Shown here in pieces: positions 47,301-64,000 of a DNA stretch of 64,000 bases. The DNA is from Diacronema lutheri. Taxonomy: Eukaryota > Haptophyta > Pavlovophyceae > Pavlovales > Pavlovaceae. Numbering within the stretch: position 1 is the first letter of the stretch; the number at the start of each line of letters is the position of its first letter. The stretch covers positions 434,001 through 498,000 of the forward strand of contig JAGTXO010000020.1 of the NCBI GenBank assembly GCA_019448385.1. Direction: 5' to 3'. The translations under genes were made by a program, and so were the position numbers. The notes beneath the pieces are model-generated. The model ran no database searches and was not told the origin of the DNA. It saw only the letters and a list, made by a program, of their open reading frames with translations.

Positions 47301-50300
47301 AGAAACGAGCACGCAGAAGCCGCGCGGTGGAGGGGGGGGGGGGGGGGGGGGGAGGGGGGGGGGGGGGAAGGGCAGCGTGCTTGCCTCGTAGAGGTTGTCG
47401 CGCATGAGCTCGCAGGGGGAGGGGGAAGAGGGGGGGGATGGCAGCGTGCTTGCCTCGTAGAGGTTGTCGCGCATGAGCTCGCAGGGGGAGGGGAAGAGGG
47501 GGGGGGAGGGCAGCGTGCTTGCCTCGTAGAGGTTGTCGCGCATGAGCTCGCAGGGGGAGGGGGAAGAGGGGGGGGATGGCAGCGTGCTTGCCTCGTAGAG
47601 GTTGTCGCGCATGAGCTCACAGGGGGAGGGGGAAGAGGGGGGGGATGGCAGCGTGCTTGCCTCGTAGAGGTTGTCGCGCATGAGCTCACAGGGGGAGGGG
47701 GAAGAGGGGGGGGAGGGCAGCGTGCTTGCCTCGTAGAGGTTGTCGCGCATGAGCTCGCAGGGGGAGAGGGAAGAGGGGGGGGATGGCAGCGTGCTTGCCT
47801 CGTAGAGGTTGTCGCGCATGAGCTCGCAGGGGGAGGGGGAAGAGGGGGGGGAGGGCAGCGTGCTTGCCTCGTAGAGGTTGTCGCGCATGAGCTCGCAGGG
47901 GGAGAGGGAAGAGGGGGGGGATGGCAGCGTGCTTGCCTCGTAGAGGTTGTCGCGCATGAGCTCACAGGGGGAGGGGGAAGAGGGGGGGGATGGCAGCGTG
48001 CTTGCCTCGTAGAGGTTGTCGCGCATGAGCTCACAGGGGGAGGGGGAAGAGGGGGGGGAGGGGGAGGGCAGCGTGCTTGCCTCGTAGAGGTTGTCGCGCA
48101 TGAGCTCACAGGGGGAGGGGGAAGAGGGGGGGGATGGCAGCGTGCTTGCCTCGTAGAGGTTGTCGCGCATGAGCTCGCAGGGGGAGGGGGAAGAGGGGGG
48201 GGATGGCAGCGTGCTTGCCTCGTAGAGGTTGTCGCGCATGAGCTCACAGGGGGAGAGGGAGGGGGGGGGGAGGGGGGGAGGGCAGCGTGCTTGCCTCGTA
48301 GAGGTTGTCGCGCATGAGCTCACAGGGGGAGGGGGAAGAGGGGAGGGGGGGGGAGGGCAGCGTGCTTGCCTCGTAGAGGTTGTCGCGCATGAGCTCACAG
48401 GGGGAGGGGGAAGAGGGGGGGAGGGCAGCGTGCTTGCCTCGTAGAGGTTGTCGCGCATGAGCTCGCAGGGGGAGGGGGAAGAGGGGGGGGATGGCAGCGT
48501 GCTTGCCTCGTAGAGGTTGTCGCGCATGAGCTCGCAGGGGGAGGGGGAAGAGGGGGGGGGGGGGGGAGGGCAGCGTGCTTGCCTCGTAGAGGTTGTCGCG
48601 CATGAGCTCACAGGGGGAGGGGGAAGAGGGGGGAGGGGGCAGCGTGCTTGCCTCGTAGAGGTTGTCGCGCATGAGCTCACAGGGGGAGGGAGGGGGGGGG
48701 GGGGGAGGGCAGCGTGCTTGCCTCGTAGAGGTTGTCGCGCATGAGCTCACAGGGGGAGGGGGAAGAGGGGGGGGGGGGCAGCGTGCTTGCCTCGTAGAGG
48801 TTGTCGCGCATGAGCTCACAGGGGGAGGGGGAAGAGGGGGGGGGAGGGCAGCGTGCTTGCCTCGTAGAGGTTGTCGCGCATGAGCTCACAGGGGGAGGGG
48901 GAAGAGGGGGGGGGAGGGCAGCGTGCTTGCCTCGTAGAGGTTGTCGCGCATGAGCTCACAGGGGGAGGGGGAAGAGGGGGGGGATGGCAGCGTGCTTGCC
49001 TCGTAGAGGTTGTCGCGCATGAGCTCACAGGGGGAGGGAAGAGGGGGGGGGAGGGCAGCGTGCTTGCCTCGTAGAGGTTGTCGCGCATGAGCTCACAGGG
49101 GGAGGGGGAAGAGGAGGGGGGAGGGGGGGAGGGCAGCGTGCTTGCCTCGTAGAGGTTGTCGCGCATGAGCTCACAGGGGGAGGGGGAAGAGGGGGGGGAT
49201 GGCAGCGTGCTTGCCTCGTAGAGGTTGTCGCGCATGAGCTCACAGGGGGAGGGGGAAGAGGGGGGGAGGGCAGCGTGCTTGCCTCGTAGAGGTTGTCGCG
49301 CATGAGCTCGCAGGGGGAGGGGGAAGAGGGGGGGAGGGCAGCGTGCTTGCCTCGTAGAGGTTGTCGCGCATGAGCTCACAGGGGGAGGGGGAAGAGGGGG
49401 GGGAGGGGGAGGGCAGCGTGCTTGCCTCGTAGAGGTTGTCGCGCATGAGCTCACAGGGGGAGGGGGAAGAGGAGGGGGGGGGGGGAGGGGAGGGCAGCGT
49501 GCTTGCCTCGTAGAGGTTGTCGCGCATGAGCTCACAGGGGGAGGGGGAGGGGGGGGGGGGAGGGCAGCGTGCTTGCCTCGTAGAGGTTGTCGCGCATGAG
49601 CTCGCAGGGGGAGGGGGAAGAGGGGGGGGAGGGCAGCGTGCTTGCCTCGTAGAGGTTGTCGCGCATGAGCTCACAGGGGGAGGGGGAAGAGGGGGGGGAT
49701 GGCAGCGTGCTTGCCTCGTAGAGGTTGTCGCGCATGAGCTCACAGGGGGAGAGGGAAGAGGGGGGGGATGGCAGCGTGCTTGCCTCGTAGAGGTTGTCGC
49801 GCATGAGCTCGCAGGGGGAGGGGGAAGAGGGGGGGGGAGGGCAGCGTGCTTGCCTCGTAGAGGTTGTCGCGCATGAGCTCGCAGGGGGAGGGGGAAGAGG
49901 GGGGGAGGGCAGCGTGCTTGCCTCGTAGAGGTTGTCGCGCATGAGCTCACAGGGGGAGAGGGAAGAGGGGGGGAGGGCAGCGTGCTTGCCTCGTAGAGGT
50001 TGTCGCGCATGAGCTCACAGGGGGAGGGGGAAGAGGAGGGGGATGGCAGCGTGCTTGCCTCGTAGAGGTTGTCGCGCATGAGCTCACAGGGGGAAGAGGG
50101 AAGAGGGGGGGGATGGCAGCGTGCTTGCCTCGTAGAGGTTGTCGCGCATGAGCTCACAGGGGGAGAGGGAAGAGGGGGGGGAAGGGCAGCGTGCTTGCCT
50201 CGTAGAGGTTGTCGCGCATGAGCTCGCAGGGGGAGGGGGAAGAGGGGGGGGAGGGCAGCGTGCTTGCCTCGTAGAGGTTGTCGCGCATGAGCTCGCAGGG

Positions 50301-53300
50301 GGAGAGGGAAGAGGGGGGGGGGGAGGGCAGCGTGCTTGCCTCGTAGAGGTTGTCGCGCATGAGCTCGCAGGGGGAAGAGGGAAGAGGGGGGGAGGGCAGC
50401 GTGCTTGCCTCGTAGAGGTTGTCGCGCATGAGCTCACAGGGGGAGGGGGAAGAGGGGAGGGGGGGGGAGGGCAGCGTGCTTGCCTCGTAGAGGTTGTCGC
50501 GCATGAGCTCACAGGGGGAGGGGGAAGAGGGGGGGGAGGGCAGCGTGCTTGCCTCGTAGAGGTTGTCGCGCATGAGCTCACAGGGGGAGGGGGAAGAGGG
50601 GGGGGATGGCAGCGTGCTTGCCTCGTAGAGGTTGTCGCGCATGAGCTCGCAGGGGGAGAGGGAGGAGGGGGGGGAGGGCAGCGTGCTTGCCTCGTAGAGG
50701 TTGTCGCGCATGAGCTCACAGGGGGAGGGGGAAGAGGGGGGGGAGGGCAGCGTGCTTGCCTCGTAGAGGTTGTCGCGCATGAGCTCGCAGGGGGAGAGGG
50801 AGGAGGGGGGGGAGGGCAGCGTGCTTGCCTCGTAGAGGTTGTCGCGCATGAGCTCACAGGGGGAGGGGGAGGAGGGGGGGGAGGGCAGCGTGCTTGCCTC
50901 GTAGAGGTTGTCGCGCATGAGCTCGCAGGGGGAGAGGGAGGAGGGGGGGGATGGCAGCGTGCTTGCCTCGTAGAGGTTGTCGCGCATGAGCTCACAGGGG
51001 GAGAGGGAAGAGGGGGGGGAGGGCAGCGTGCTTGCCTCGTAGAGGTTGTCGCGCATGAGCTCACAGGGGGAGGGGGAAGAGGGGGGGGGAGGGCAGCGTG
51101 CTTGCCTCGTAGAGGTTGTCGCGCATGAGCTCACAGGGGGAGGGGGAAGAGGGGGGGGAGGGCAGCGTGCTTGCCTCGTAGAGGTTGTCGCGCATGAGCT
51201 CGCAGGGGGAGAGGGAGGAGGGGGGGGAGGGCAGCGTGCTTGCCTCGTAGAGGTTGTCGCGCATGAGCTCGCAGGGGGAGGGGGAGGAGGGGGGGGAGGG
51301 CAGCGTGCTTGCCTCGTAGAGGTTGTCGCGCATGAGCTCGCAGGGGGAGGGGGAAGAGGGGGGGGAGGGGGGGGGAGGGCAGCGTGCTTGCCTCGTAGAG
51401 GTTGTCGCGCATGAGCTCACAGGGGGAGGGGGAGGAGGGGGGGGATGGCAGCGTGCTTGCCTCGTAGAGGTTGTCGCGCATGAGCTCGCAGGGGGAGAGG
51501 GAGGAGGGGGGGGAGGGCAGCGTGCTTGCCTCGTAGAGGTTGTCGCGCATGAGCTCACAGGGGGAGGGGGAAGAGGGGGGGGAGGGCAGCGTGCTTGCCT
51601 CGTAGAGGTTGTCGCGCATGAGCTCGCAGGGGGAGAGGGAGGAGGGGGGGGATGGCAGCGTGCTTGCCTCGTAGAGGTTGTCGCGCATGAGCTCACAGGG
51701 GGAGAGGGAAGAGGGGGGGGATGGCAGCGTGCTTGCCTCGTAGAGGTTGTCGCGCATGAGCTCGCAGGGGGAGAGGGAGGAGGGGGGGGAGGGCAGCGTG
51801 CTTGCCTCGTAGAGGTTGTCGCGCATGAGCTCGCAGACGATGAAGAGGTGCTCGCGGAAGTAAAAGTAATCGAGCATGCGCAGCACGTGGTGCTCGTCTC
51901 GCGGGTCGAGGCGGTTGAGGTAGCGCAGCAGCTTAATCTCGCCGAGTGATTGGTCGAAAAAGTCCTTATTGTTTCGAATCACTTTGATGCAAACCTGCGA
52001 GCGGGCGAGAGTTGGGTTGTGGGTTGGTGGGGGGGGGGGGGGGGGGTCCAGCGAGCACGGGGGTCAGGCCCGCAGGGCGGGGGCGGAGCGGAGGAGGCAG
52101 GGGCGGGACGGGGCGGAGCGGGCACGGGAGAGTAGAGTTTGCGCGAGAAAAAAGGCGGCAAAGAGGCGCGTCGTTAAAGGGAAGGGGGAGGGAGAAAGGG
52201 AGAAAGGGGAAAAGGGGAGACTGCGGGTGGCGCGCCATGCACGAGCGCAACGCCCGAAAGGCAGCGCGTGCTCGCGCGACGGCACGGCCAAAACAGACAG
52301 CGCGGCAGGGGAACAGGGGAAGGGGGGGGGGGGGGGGGGACAAGGAGGCAACACCGGGCACCAGAAGAGCGCGCGCTTGAGGGGCAACGCCACGCAGGGG
52401 GGGGGGGGGGGGGGGGGGGGGGGGAGGAGGGGGAGGGGGGGGGGGGGGGGACAAGGAGGCAACACCGGGCACCAGAAGAGCGCGCGCTTGAGGGGCAACG
52501 CCACGCAGGGGGGGGGGGGGGGGGGGGGAGGAGGGGGGGGGGGGGGGGGGACAAGGAGGCAACACCGGGCACCAGAAGAGCGCGCGCTTGAGGGGCAACG
52601 CCACGCGGGGGGGGGGGGGGGGGGGGGGGGGGGACAAGGAGGCAACACCGGGCACCAGAAGAGCGCGCGCTTGAGGGGCAACGCCACGCACGCGCCCATG
52701 CACGCCGCGCGCGGGGTCTCAGCCGACGGACGCGGCGAGAAACGGCGAGACGAGCCTCACTGGGGAGCCACGGGCGCACCTGCCGCCCAGTCAGCTCGTC
52801 CTCACACTGAACTGCATGCGAGAAGACGCCGGAGCCGAGCTGTGCGATGATCCGGTACCTGCGCGGCCCAGTCCGGGGTCCGAGTCCGGGTCCAGTAGGG
52901 GGGATGGGGGGCGGAGGAGGACGGGCGAAATGTGAAAGTGTACATGAAGGCTTCATCTTCCAACCAAACAGCACACACACACACAAGAAAAACACAAGAA
53001 AAACACAAAAAAAATTCCGCTGCGACCAGCGAGCGCCGGCGCCGGCGGCGGCACGCGCGCGCGCGGCGCACGCGCCGCACCGGCCGGCGATGCGCGTGCC
53101 CGCGACGATGGGGAAGTTGACCGACTCCTCGAGCGAGTTGCTGAAGGGCTCAAAGTAGACGTGCAGCTCAAGCGACTGCAGCACGCCCGGCCCGGGGTCC
53201 GCGCCGGGCGCGCGCGCGCCCGCGCGCTCGGCGCGCGCGTCCACGTGGATACCGGCCGCGGCGAAATGACGCGCTTCGGTGGGCAGTCCGGTGCCGAGCG

Positions 53301-53421
53301 GGTCGCACTCCTGTCCGGTAAAGAAAACGACCGCCTGCTCAAAGTCGACCTGTGCGGCGCCGAGCCGCGCGCGGGCGGGCCGGACGGGCGCGCACGGGTC
53401 CGGGCGGGCGGGGGACGCGCG

Positions 53422-53457
<36 letters not shown>

Positions 53458-54371
53458 AGGGGAGGGGGCGGGGAGGGGGGGAAGGGGTGGAGGGGTAATT
53501 GGTGAGCAGGAGGGGAAAGGTGGGGCAAGGGGGGGTCAGACGGCTCGGCCGACACGGCGCGACACGCGCACACGGGCAGACGAGCAGCGCAGCAACGTGC
53601 AGCCAGCGCCTCCCATCCGCTGAACCCGCTTGTACGTCCCCAGCGGGCAGTTGGGCGGTTGGGCGGTTGGGCCACGGTGCGCCCGCCGTGCCAACCTTTG
53701 CGCCCCCAGGCGGCGCGCGCGCTTGTGCTCGCTCGCGCGCGCTCGCGTACCTCGTCCAGCCGGTCCATCTCGGTTGGCGGGATCGGCATTTCCACGTGCA
53801 TCTGCCGCTTGGCACGCGCGCGCGCGCGGCCGGACGTGCCGGCGGCCGTGCCGTCGGCCGCGACGGCGGCGGACGTGGCTAAGGCGCCCGCGGGCGGGGT
53901 GGCGCTGCTGTGCGGTGCGGAGGGCGTGCCGTCCGCCGGCGCGAGCGCGGCCGTGGACGCCGCTGAGGCCGCCGACGGCGCGGCGGGCGGGACGTGGGGC
54001 TGCGAGTGCGGGGTCTCCACAAGGGACGCACTCGCCGCCGGCGCGTCCTTCGCCGCCGCGTCGGCACGCGCGGCGGCCGCGCCGCGCGGCGGCGGTAGAG
54101 GCGGCCGTGCCGATGCCGAGGCGGGCTCGCTCGCCGACGACGCGGCCGGCTCGCCCAGCGCGCCCGGCTCATCCGCGCCGTGCGGCGCAGGAGCGCACGC
54201 GGGCGCGCCGCCGGCCGCGCCAGCGCCGTCGGGCGCGGCGGCGCGCGCGAGGTGCGCGAGGAGCGGCGCGTCGAGTGTGAAGCCGCACGTGTCGAGCGCC
54301 CGCTGCGCCAGCTCGAGCTGCCGCCGCAGCTCCGCCGGCTCGACAGCGGCGAGCACGCTCGCGACGCTCAT
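44332..54371 (-). CDS. Plant-type DYRK protein kinase
   Basis: Seven exons (minus): 54371-53751, 53349-53081, 52858-52780, 51994-51806, 47192-47016, 46781-46410, 45963-44332; 1,112 residues, all phases agree. Exon 2 carries the N-terminal DYRKP-type box (VDFEQAVVFFTGQE; LELHVYFEPFSNSLEESVNF). The kinase domain spans about residues 297-600: glycine loop GSGVFSHAV, Lys 327 in VCIKVI, KNNKDFFDQSL-type segment, catalytic HCDLKPEN (Asp 428), DFG (448), and YVQSRSYRAPE with the second Tyr of the DYRK YxY kept and the first replaced, as in plant-type members. The CMGC insert ends GWRYLVPIRTSLR. The tail has five EPDRGAN repeats (45.23-45.35 kb). Role: autophosphorylating Ser/Thr kinase in growth and stress signalling. 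Intron 4 has a GC donor and a giant exon-derived array. Confidence 0.92.
47372..51805 (-). repeat. About 63 tandem copies of a DYRK exon end, donor and tract (intron 4)
   Basis: Unit about 66-78 bp. Read on the minus strand each unit is a C/T tract (CCCCCCCTCTTCCCCCTCCC type), then TGYGAG, the 24 nt CTCATGCGCGAC + AACCTCTACGAG, and GCAAGCACGCTGCC. The 24 nt equal the last eight codons (LMRDNLYE) of the true exon 4 at 51806-51829, and GCAAGC is its GC donor. I counted 63 copies by the CATGAGCTC marker plus the genuine exon. The copies are almost invariant in the exon part and vary mainly in tract length and in TGTGAG against TGCGAG. Confidence 0.95.
52336..52690. repeat. Four 57-bp units separated by poly-G (DYRK intron 3)
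   Basis: The core GACAAGGAGGCAACACCGGG ... GGGGCAACGCCACGC occurs four times, almost identical, separated by G runs of 20-45 bases with occasional A. It lies just downstream of the exon 3 donor on the minus strand. Confidence 0.9.
53415..53456. repeat. Poly-G run in DYRK intron 1
   Basis: About 36 consecutive G on the plus strand, so poly-C on the coding strand, positioned upstream of the exon 2 acceptor like the poly-C tracts of plus-strand genes. Confidence 0.8.
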
Positions 54372-54514
54372 CGAGCGGAGGCGCGCTGACTGGGAGGACT
54401 CCGCCGTCCCATCAACGTCCGATACCGCGTGTCGGACTCGACCATATCGGACTCGGGACCGGCCTGTTTGAGGCGAGCCGCGCGTCTCTCTCGGGCGGCG
54501 AGCGAGCCGGCGCG
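54372..54514. promoter_or_regulatory. Shared divergent promoter gap DYRK/RER1 (143 bp)
   Basis: The ATGs at 54371 (minus) and 54515 (plus) face away from each other. The gap includes GTCCGATACCGCGTGTCGGAC (54417-54437), an inverted repeat of GTCCGA/TCGGAC, and a nearby TCGGACTCGACC. No TATA box is seen. Confidence 0.4.
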
Positions 54515-56036
54515 ATGTACGACGGCGGTGCAGCGGGCGGGCTGGAGGACTCGGTGGGCGAGTCGTCCGCCGCGGCGCGCCTCTCCTCCACGCTCGGCCG
54601 CAAGCTCCAGCACTACCTGGACAAGGCCGCACCGCACACCGCCGCGCGCTGGGTGGGCGCGAGCGTTCTCACGCTCCTGTATGCGATCCGCGTCTACTTC
54701 CTCAACGGCTGGTACATCGTGACGTATGGGCTGGGGATCTACCTGCTCAACCTGCTCATCGCCTTCCTCTCGCCGCAGGTCCGCCCTCGCGCCGAGCCAC
54801 CGCGCCGCCGGCGGGCGCGCGCGCGCCGCCGGCCGCGTGGCGTCGGCGGTTGCGACACGTCGGCGCCGCGCGCGCGCGCGGCGCTGGCGGCGGGGCGTGC
54901 GCGCTGGCGCGCTGCATGGCCCTATGCGGCGACGTGCCGCGGTCGCATTGCCTCCGCGTCCTCGCGCTCGTCGCCTCGCCTGCGCTCGCCGCGCGAGCGC
55001 GCGCTTGGCGCGCGCGCGCCTGCCTGACGTCGAGCGCGCGCACCCCGCCGCGCGGCGGCCGCCCGTTCAGATCGACCCCGAAATGGAAGGGCCGACGTTG
55101 CCGTCCTCGCGCGAGGACGAGTTCCGCCCCTTCCAGCGCAGGCTGCCCGAATTTAAATTCTGGTGCGCGCGCCGCGCCGCGCGAGCCCAACGGCGCTGGT
55201 GGTGGTGCTGCCCCCCCCCCCCCCCCCCCCCCCCCCTCCCCCGGGGGGTCCTCGCCTTTCGAACCATGCGGCCGCGGCGCGCACGCGCGGCCGCGCACGC
55301 ACGCTCGTCGCTCGCAGGTACTCGTACGTCAAGGCGTTCTGCACCGCCTCCGTGATGACGTGCTTTGACATGTTCAACATCCCCGTAAGTCCCGCCTCCC
55401 GCCTCCCGCCTCCCGCCTCCCGCCTCCCGCCTCCCGCGTCCGTGTGCGCGTGCGCGTGCGCTTGGCGGCGTTGGATCCGTGACGGTGACACGACGTGACG
55501 TGACGTTACGATGACGTGACGTGACGTGACGTGACGTGACGTGACGTGCGCTCCCTGCTCTGCCCACGCAGCCGCCCTGCCCACGCAGCCGCCCTGCCCG
55601 CCATCGCCAGCGCGCGCACAGCGAGCGCGCGCCGGCCCTGCGAGGAGGCGGCGCGTGCCCTGCCTCCCTTCCACCCGCCACACCCAACCGCCACACCCAA
55701 CCGCCACACCCAACCGCCACACCCAACCGCCACACCCAACCGCCACACCCAACCGCCACACCCAACCGCCACAACCACCGTCAGTTGGAACGACCCACTG
55801 AGGCGCCCTCGCCGCGGCGCGCTCTGCGCCGCCCTCGGCGGTGTTCGCCGCGGCGCGCGCAGGTCTTTTGGCCGATCCTGCTGCTCTATTTCATCACGCT
55901 TTTTGTACTCACGATGAAGCGGCAGATTAAGCACATGATCAAATACCGTTACGTCCCCTTCTCTTTTGGCAAGGCGCGGTACAAAGGACGCGCCGAGGAC
56001 GCGGGCGGAGCCGGCGCGGCCGGTCGCGACAAGTGA
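54515..56036 (+). CDS. RER1: RER1, ER retrieval receptor
   Basis: Four exons, 54515-54778, 55071-55162, 55318-55384, 55863-56036, giving 198 residues, the family's usual length. RER1 is a four-span Golgi membrane protein that returns ER membrane proteins in COPI vesicles. Landmarks: [39 protein letters not shown] and [11 protein letters not shown] (spans 1-2); [17 protein letters not shown] (the conserved cytosolic box); [20 protein letters not shown] (span 4) and the ending [20 protein letters not shown]. Donors are GTCCGC, GTGCGC and GTAAGT. Intron 3 holds three tandem repeats: CGCCTCC units, GACGT units (55.49-55.55 kb) and eight ACACCCAACCGCC units (55.68-55.77 kb). Confidence 0.96.
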
Positions 56037-56717
56037 AACGGTCGGCCGCCATCGCCGCCATGCGATGGCGAAAGCGACGTCGACCTTGGCGCGGGCGCCG
56101 CACCGGGCCGCCATACTGCCCCTCCCCTCGGCTGCAGATTTGACGCGGGCATTCCGCGGGTTCTCCGGTCGCGGATCCGGGCGCCCGGGGTGGGTGGGGG
56201 CGGGGGCTGGGGTCGCCCCCCTCTCAACCAGTGCTACACCGGCGCCAGCGCTGCGGTGGGCCAGCGCGGCGGAGGGCCAGCGCGGCGGCGAGGTCTGCCG
56301 AGCTCGACTGAGCCCGTCGCGCGCTGCGATGGGTCCGACTTACGCGAGGGCGAGAGCGGGGGGGGGGGGTGGGGAGGGGGGGGGGGGGCTGGGGTCGCCC
56401 CCCTCTCAACGGTGCCTCGAAGATGACCACGTATCCTCCCCAGCAACGGGGAGCGGCTTCAGCCTGGCGATTCTGATGATGGCCACGCAAAACTCACATG
56501 AACAGTGAACACATTCCAATTTGGCACCCGACTGAACCCGTGGACGCGAATGCGGCACATCCCGCACTGTGGGCACCGGGCGTGGGCGACCGCTCACCGC
56601 CGGCAACCCCCTTTCCCCCTCCACCACGCCCCCCTTACCTTTCCCCGGACTTGCGGACTCCGAGAGCCGGATTCCGAGTCCGGGGCGCGTGCGCGCCACG
56701 GTCCGGGCGTCAGGCGA
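56037..56717. other. Spacer between RER1 and THOC2 stops
   Basis: 681 bp, no gene seen. It contains two direct copies of GGGCTGGGGTCGCCCCCCTC (about 56.21 and 56.39 kb) and a G-rich tract between them. It lies between two converging genes, so it should hold both 3' UTRs. No standard poly-A signal was noticed. Confidence 0.5.

Positions 56718-64000
<7,283 letters not shown>

Noticed and set aside
47376-51134. Long open frames of repeated CELMRDNLYEAS... that look like a repeat protein
   Set aside because: They arise because the intron array has units often divisible by three and without stops. The true kinase exon precedes them and the next exon joins in phase without them. They are kept as repeats and potential mini-exons, not as a gene.
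47372-51805. CRISPR-like regular array
   Set aside because: Repeats of constant sequence at regular spacing, but the spacers are only G/A tracts of varying length and the repeat equals the end of a kinase exon. This is a eukaryotic intron.

Overview
This is a nuclear segment from a GC-rich, intron-bearing protist. The genes read as eukaryotic: RNase H2 subunit C, LETM1, RER1, a plant-type DYRK kinase, THOC2 and xanthine dehydrogenase pieces. Introns mostly start GTGCGC, about one in five starts GC, and many carry long poly-C tracts before a GCAG acceptor. Third codon positions are almost all G or C. A haptophyte-like or similar GC-rich alga fits best, but nothing here fixes the species.

Left flank (1-6.7 kb): the 5' end of a coiled-coil gene reads off the left edge. 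It is divergent from a short single-exon RNASEH2C gene. A 1,444-codon gene with an N-terminal GNAT-like acetyltransferase domain follows, and then the C-terminal end of a xanthine dehydrogenase (XDH).

Insert (6.7-33.6 kb): the N-terminal [2Fe-2S] part of the XDH lies 27 kb away at 33.65-34.19 kb, on the same strand and in the order expected of one gene. The 27 kb between the two parts is a stack of mobile DNA. It holds (i) a family of repeats carrying TGTAGGG heptamers, including a perfect 107-bp inverted repeat; (ii) a LINE-like element with a reverse transcriptase and a probable PD-(D/E)XK nuclease, inserted in one copy of that repeat; (iii) remains of a PIF1-type helicase region; (iv) a USP-type deubiquitinase; (v) a fragment of a second LINE with a 2A-like NPGP motif ahead of an APE-type endonuclease; and (vi) at the right end, a very large gene that begins with a Ulp1-like peptidase, runs through USP-like and Ulp1-like modules, and ends in a Fanzor (eukaryotic TnpB-like) RuvC nuclease with all three acidic residues. 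This last gene is the most striking system in the window.

Right flank (33.6-64 kb): LETM1 (12 exons, two EF hands), a repeat-rich spacer, a secreted or membrane sulfotransferase-like gene, a complete 7-exon plant-type DYRK kinase, RER1 (4 exons), and THOC2 (six exons, 5' end beyond the right edge). Intron 4 of the kinase holds about 63 tandem copies of the preceding exon's end. Each copy keeps an acceptor-like AG, a 24-nt exon piece and a GC donor, so it is an array of potential in-frame mini-exons.

Neighbouring host genes are packed tightly. Divergent pairs share gaps of 53, 123 and 143 bp. Apart from XDH the flanking host genes look intact. No rRNA, tRNA or CRISPR locus was seen.
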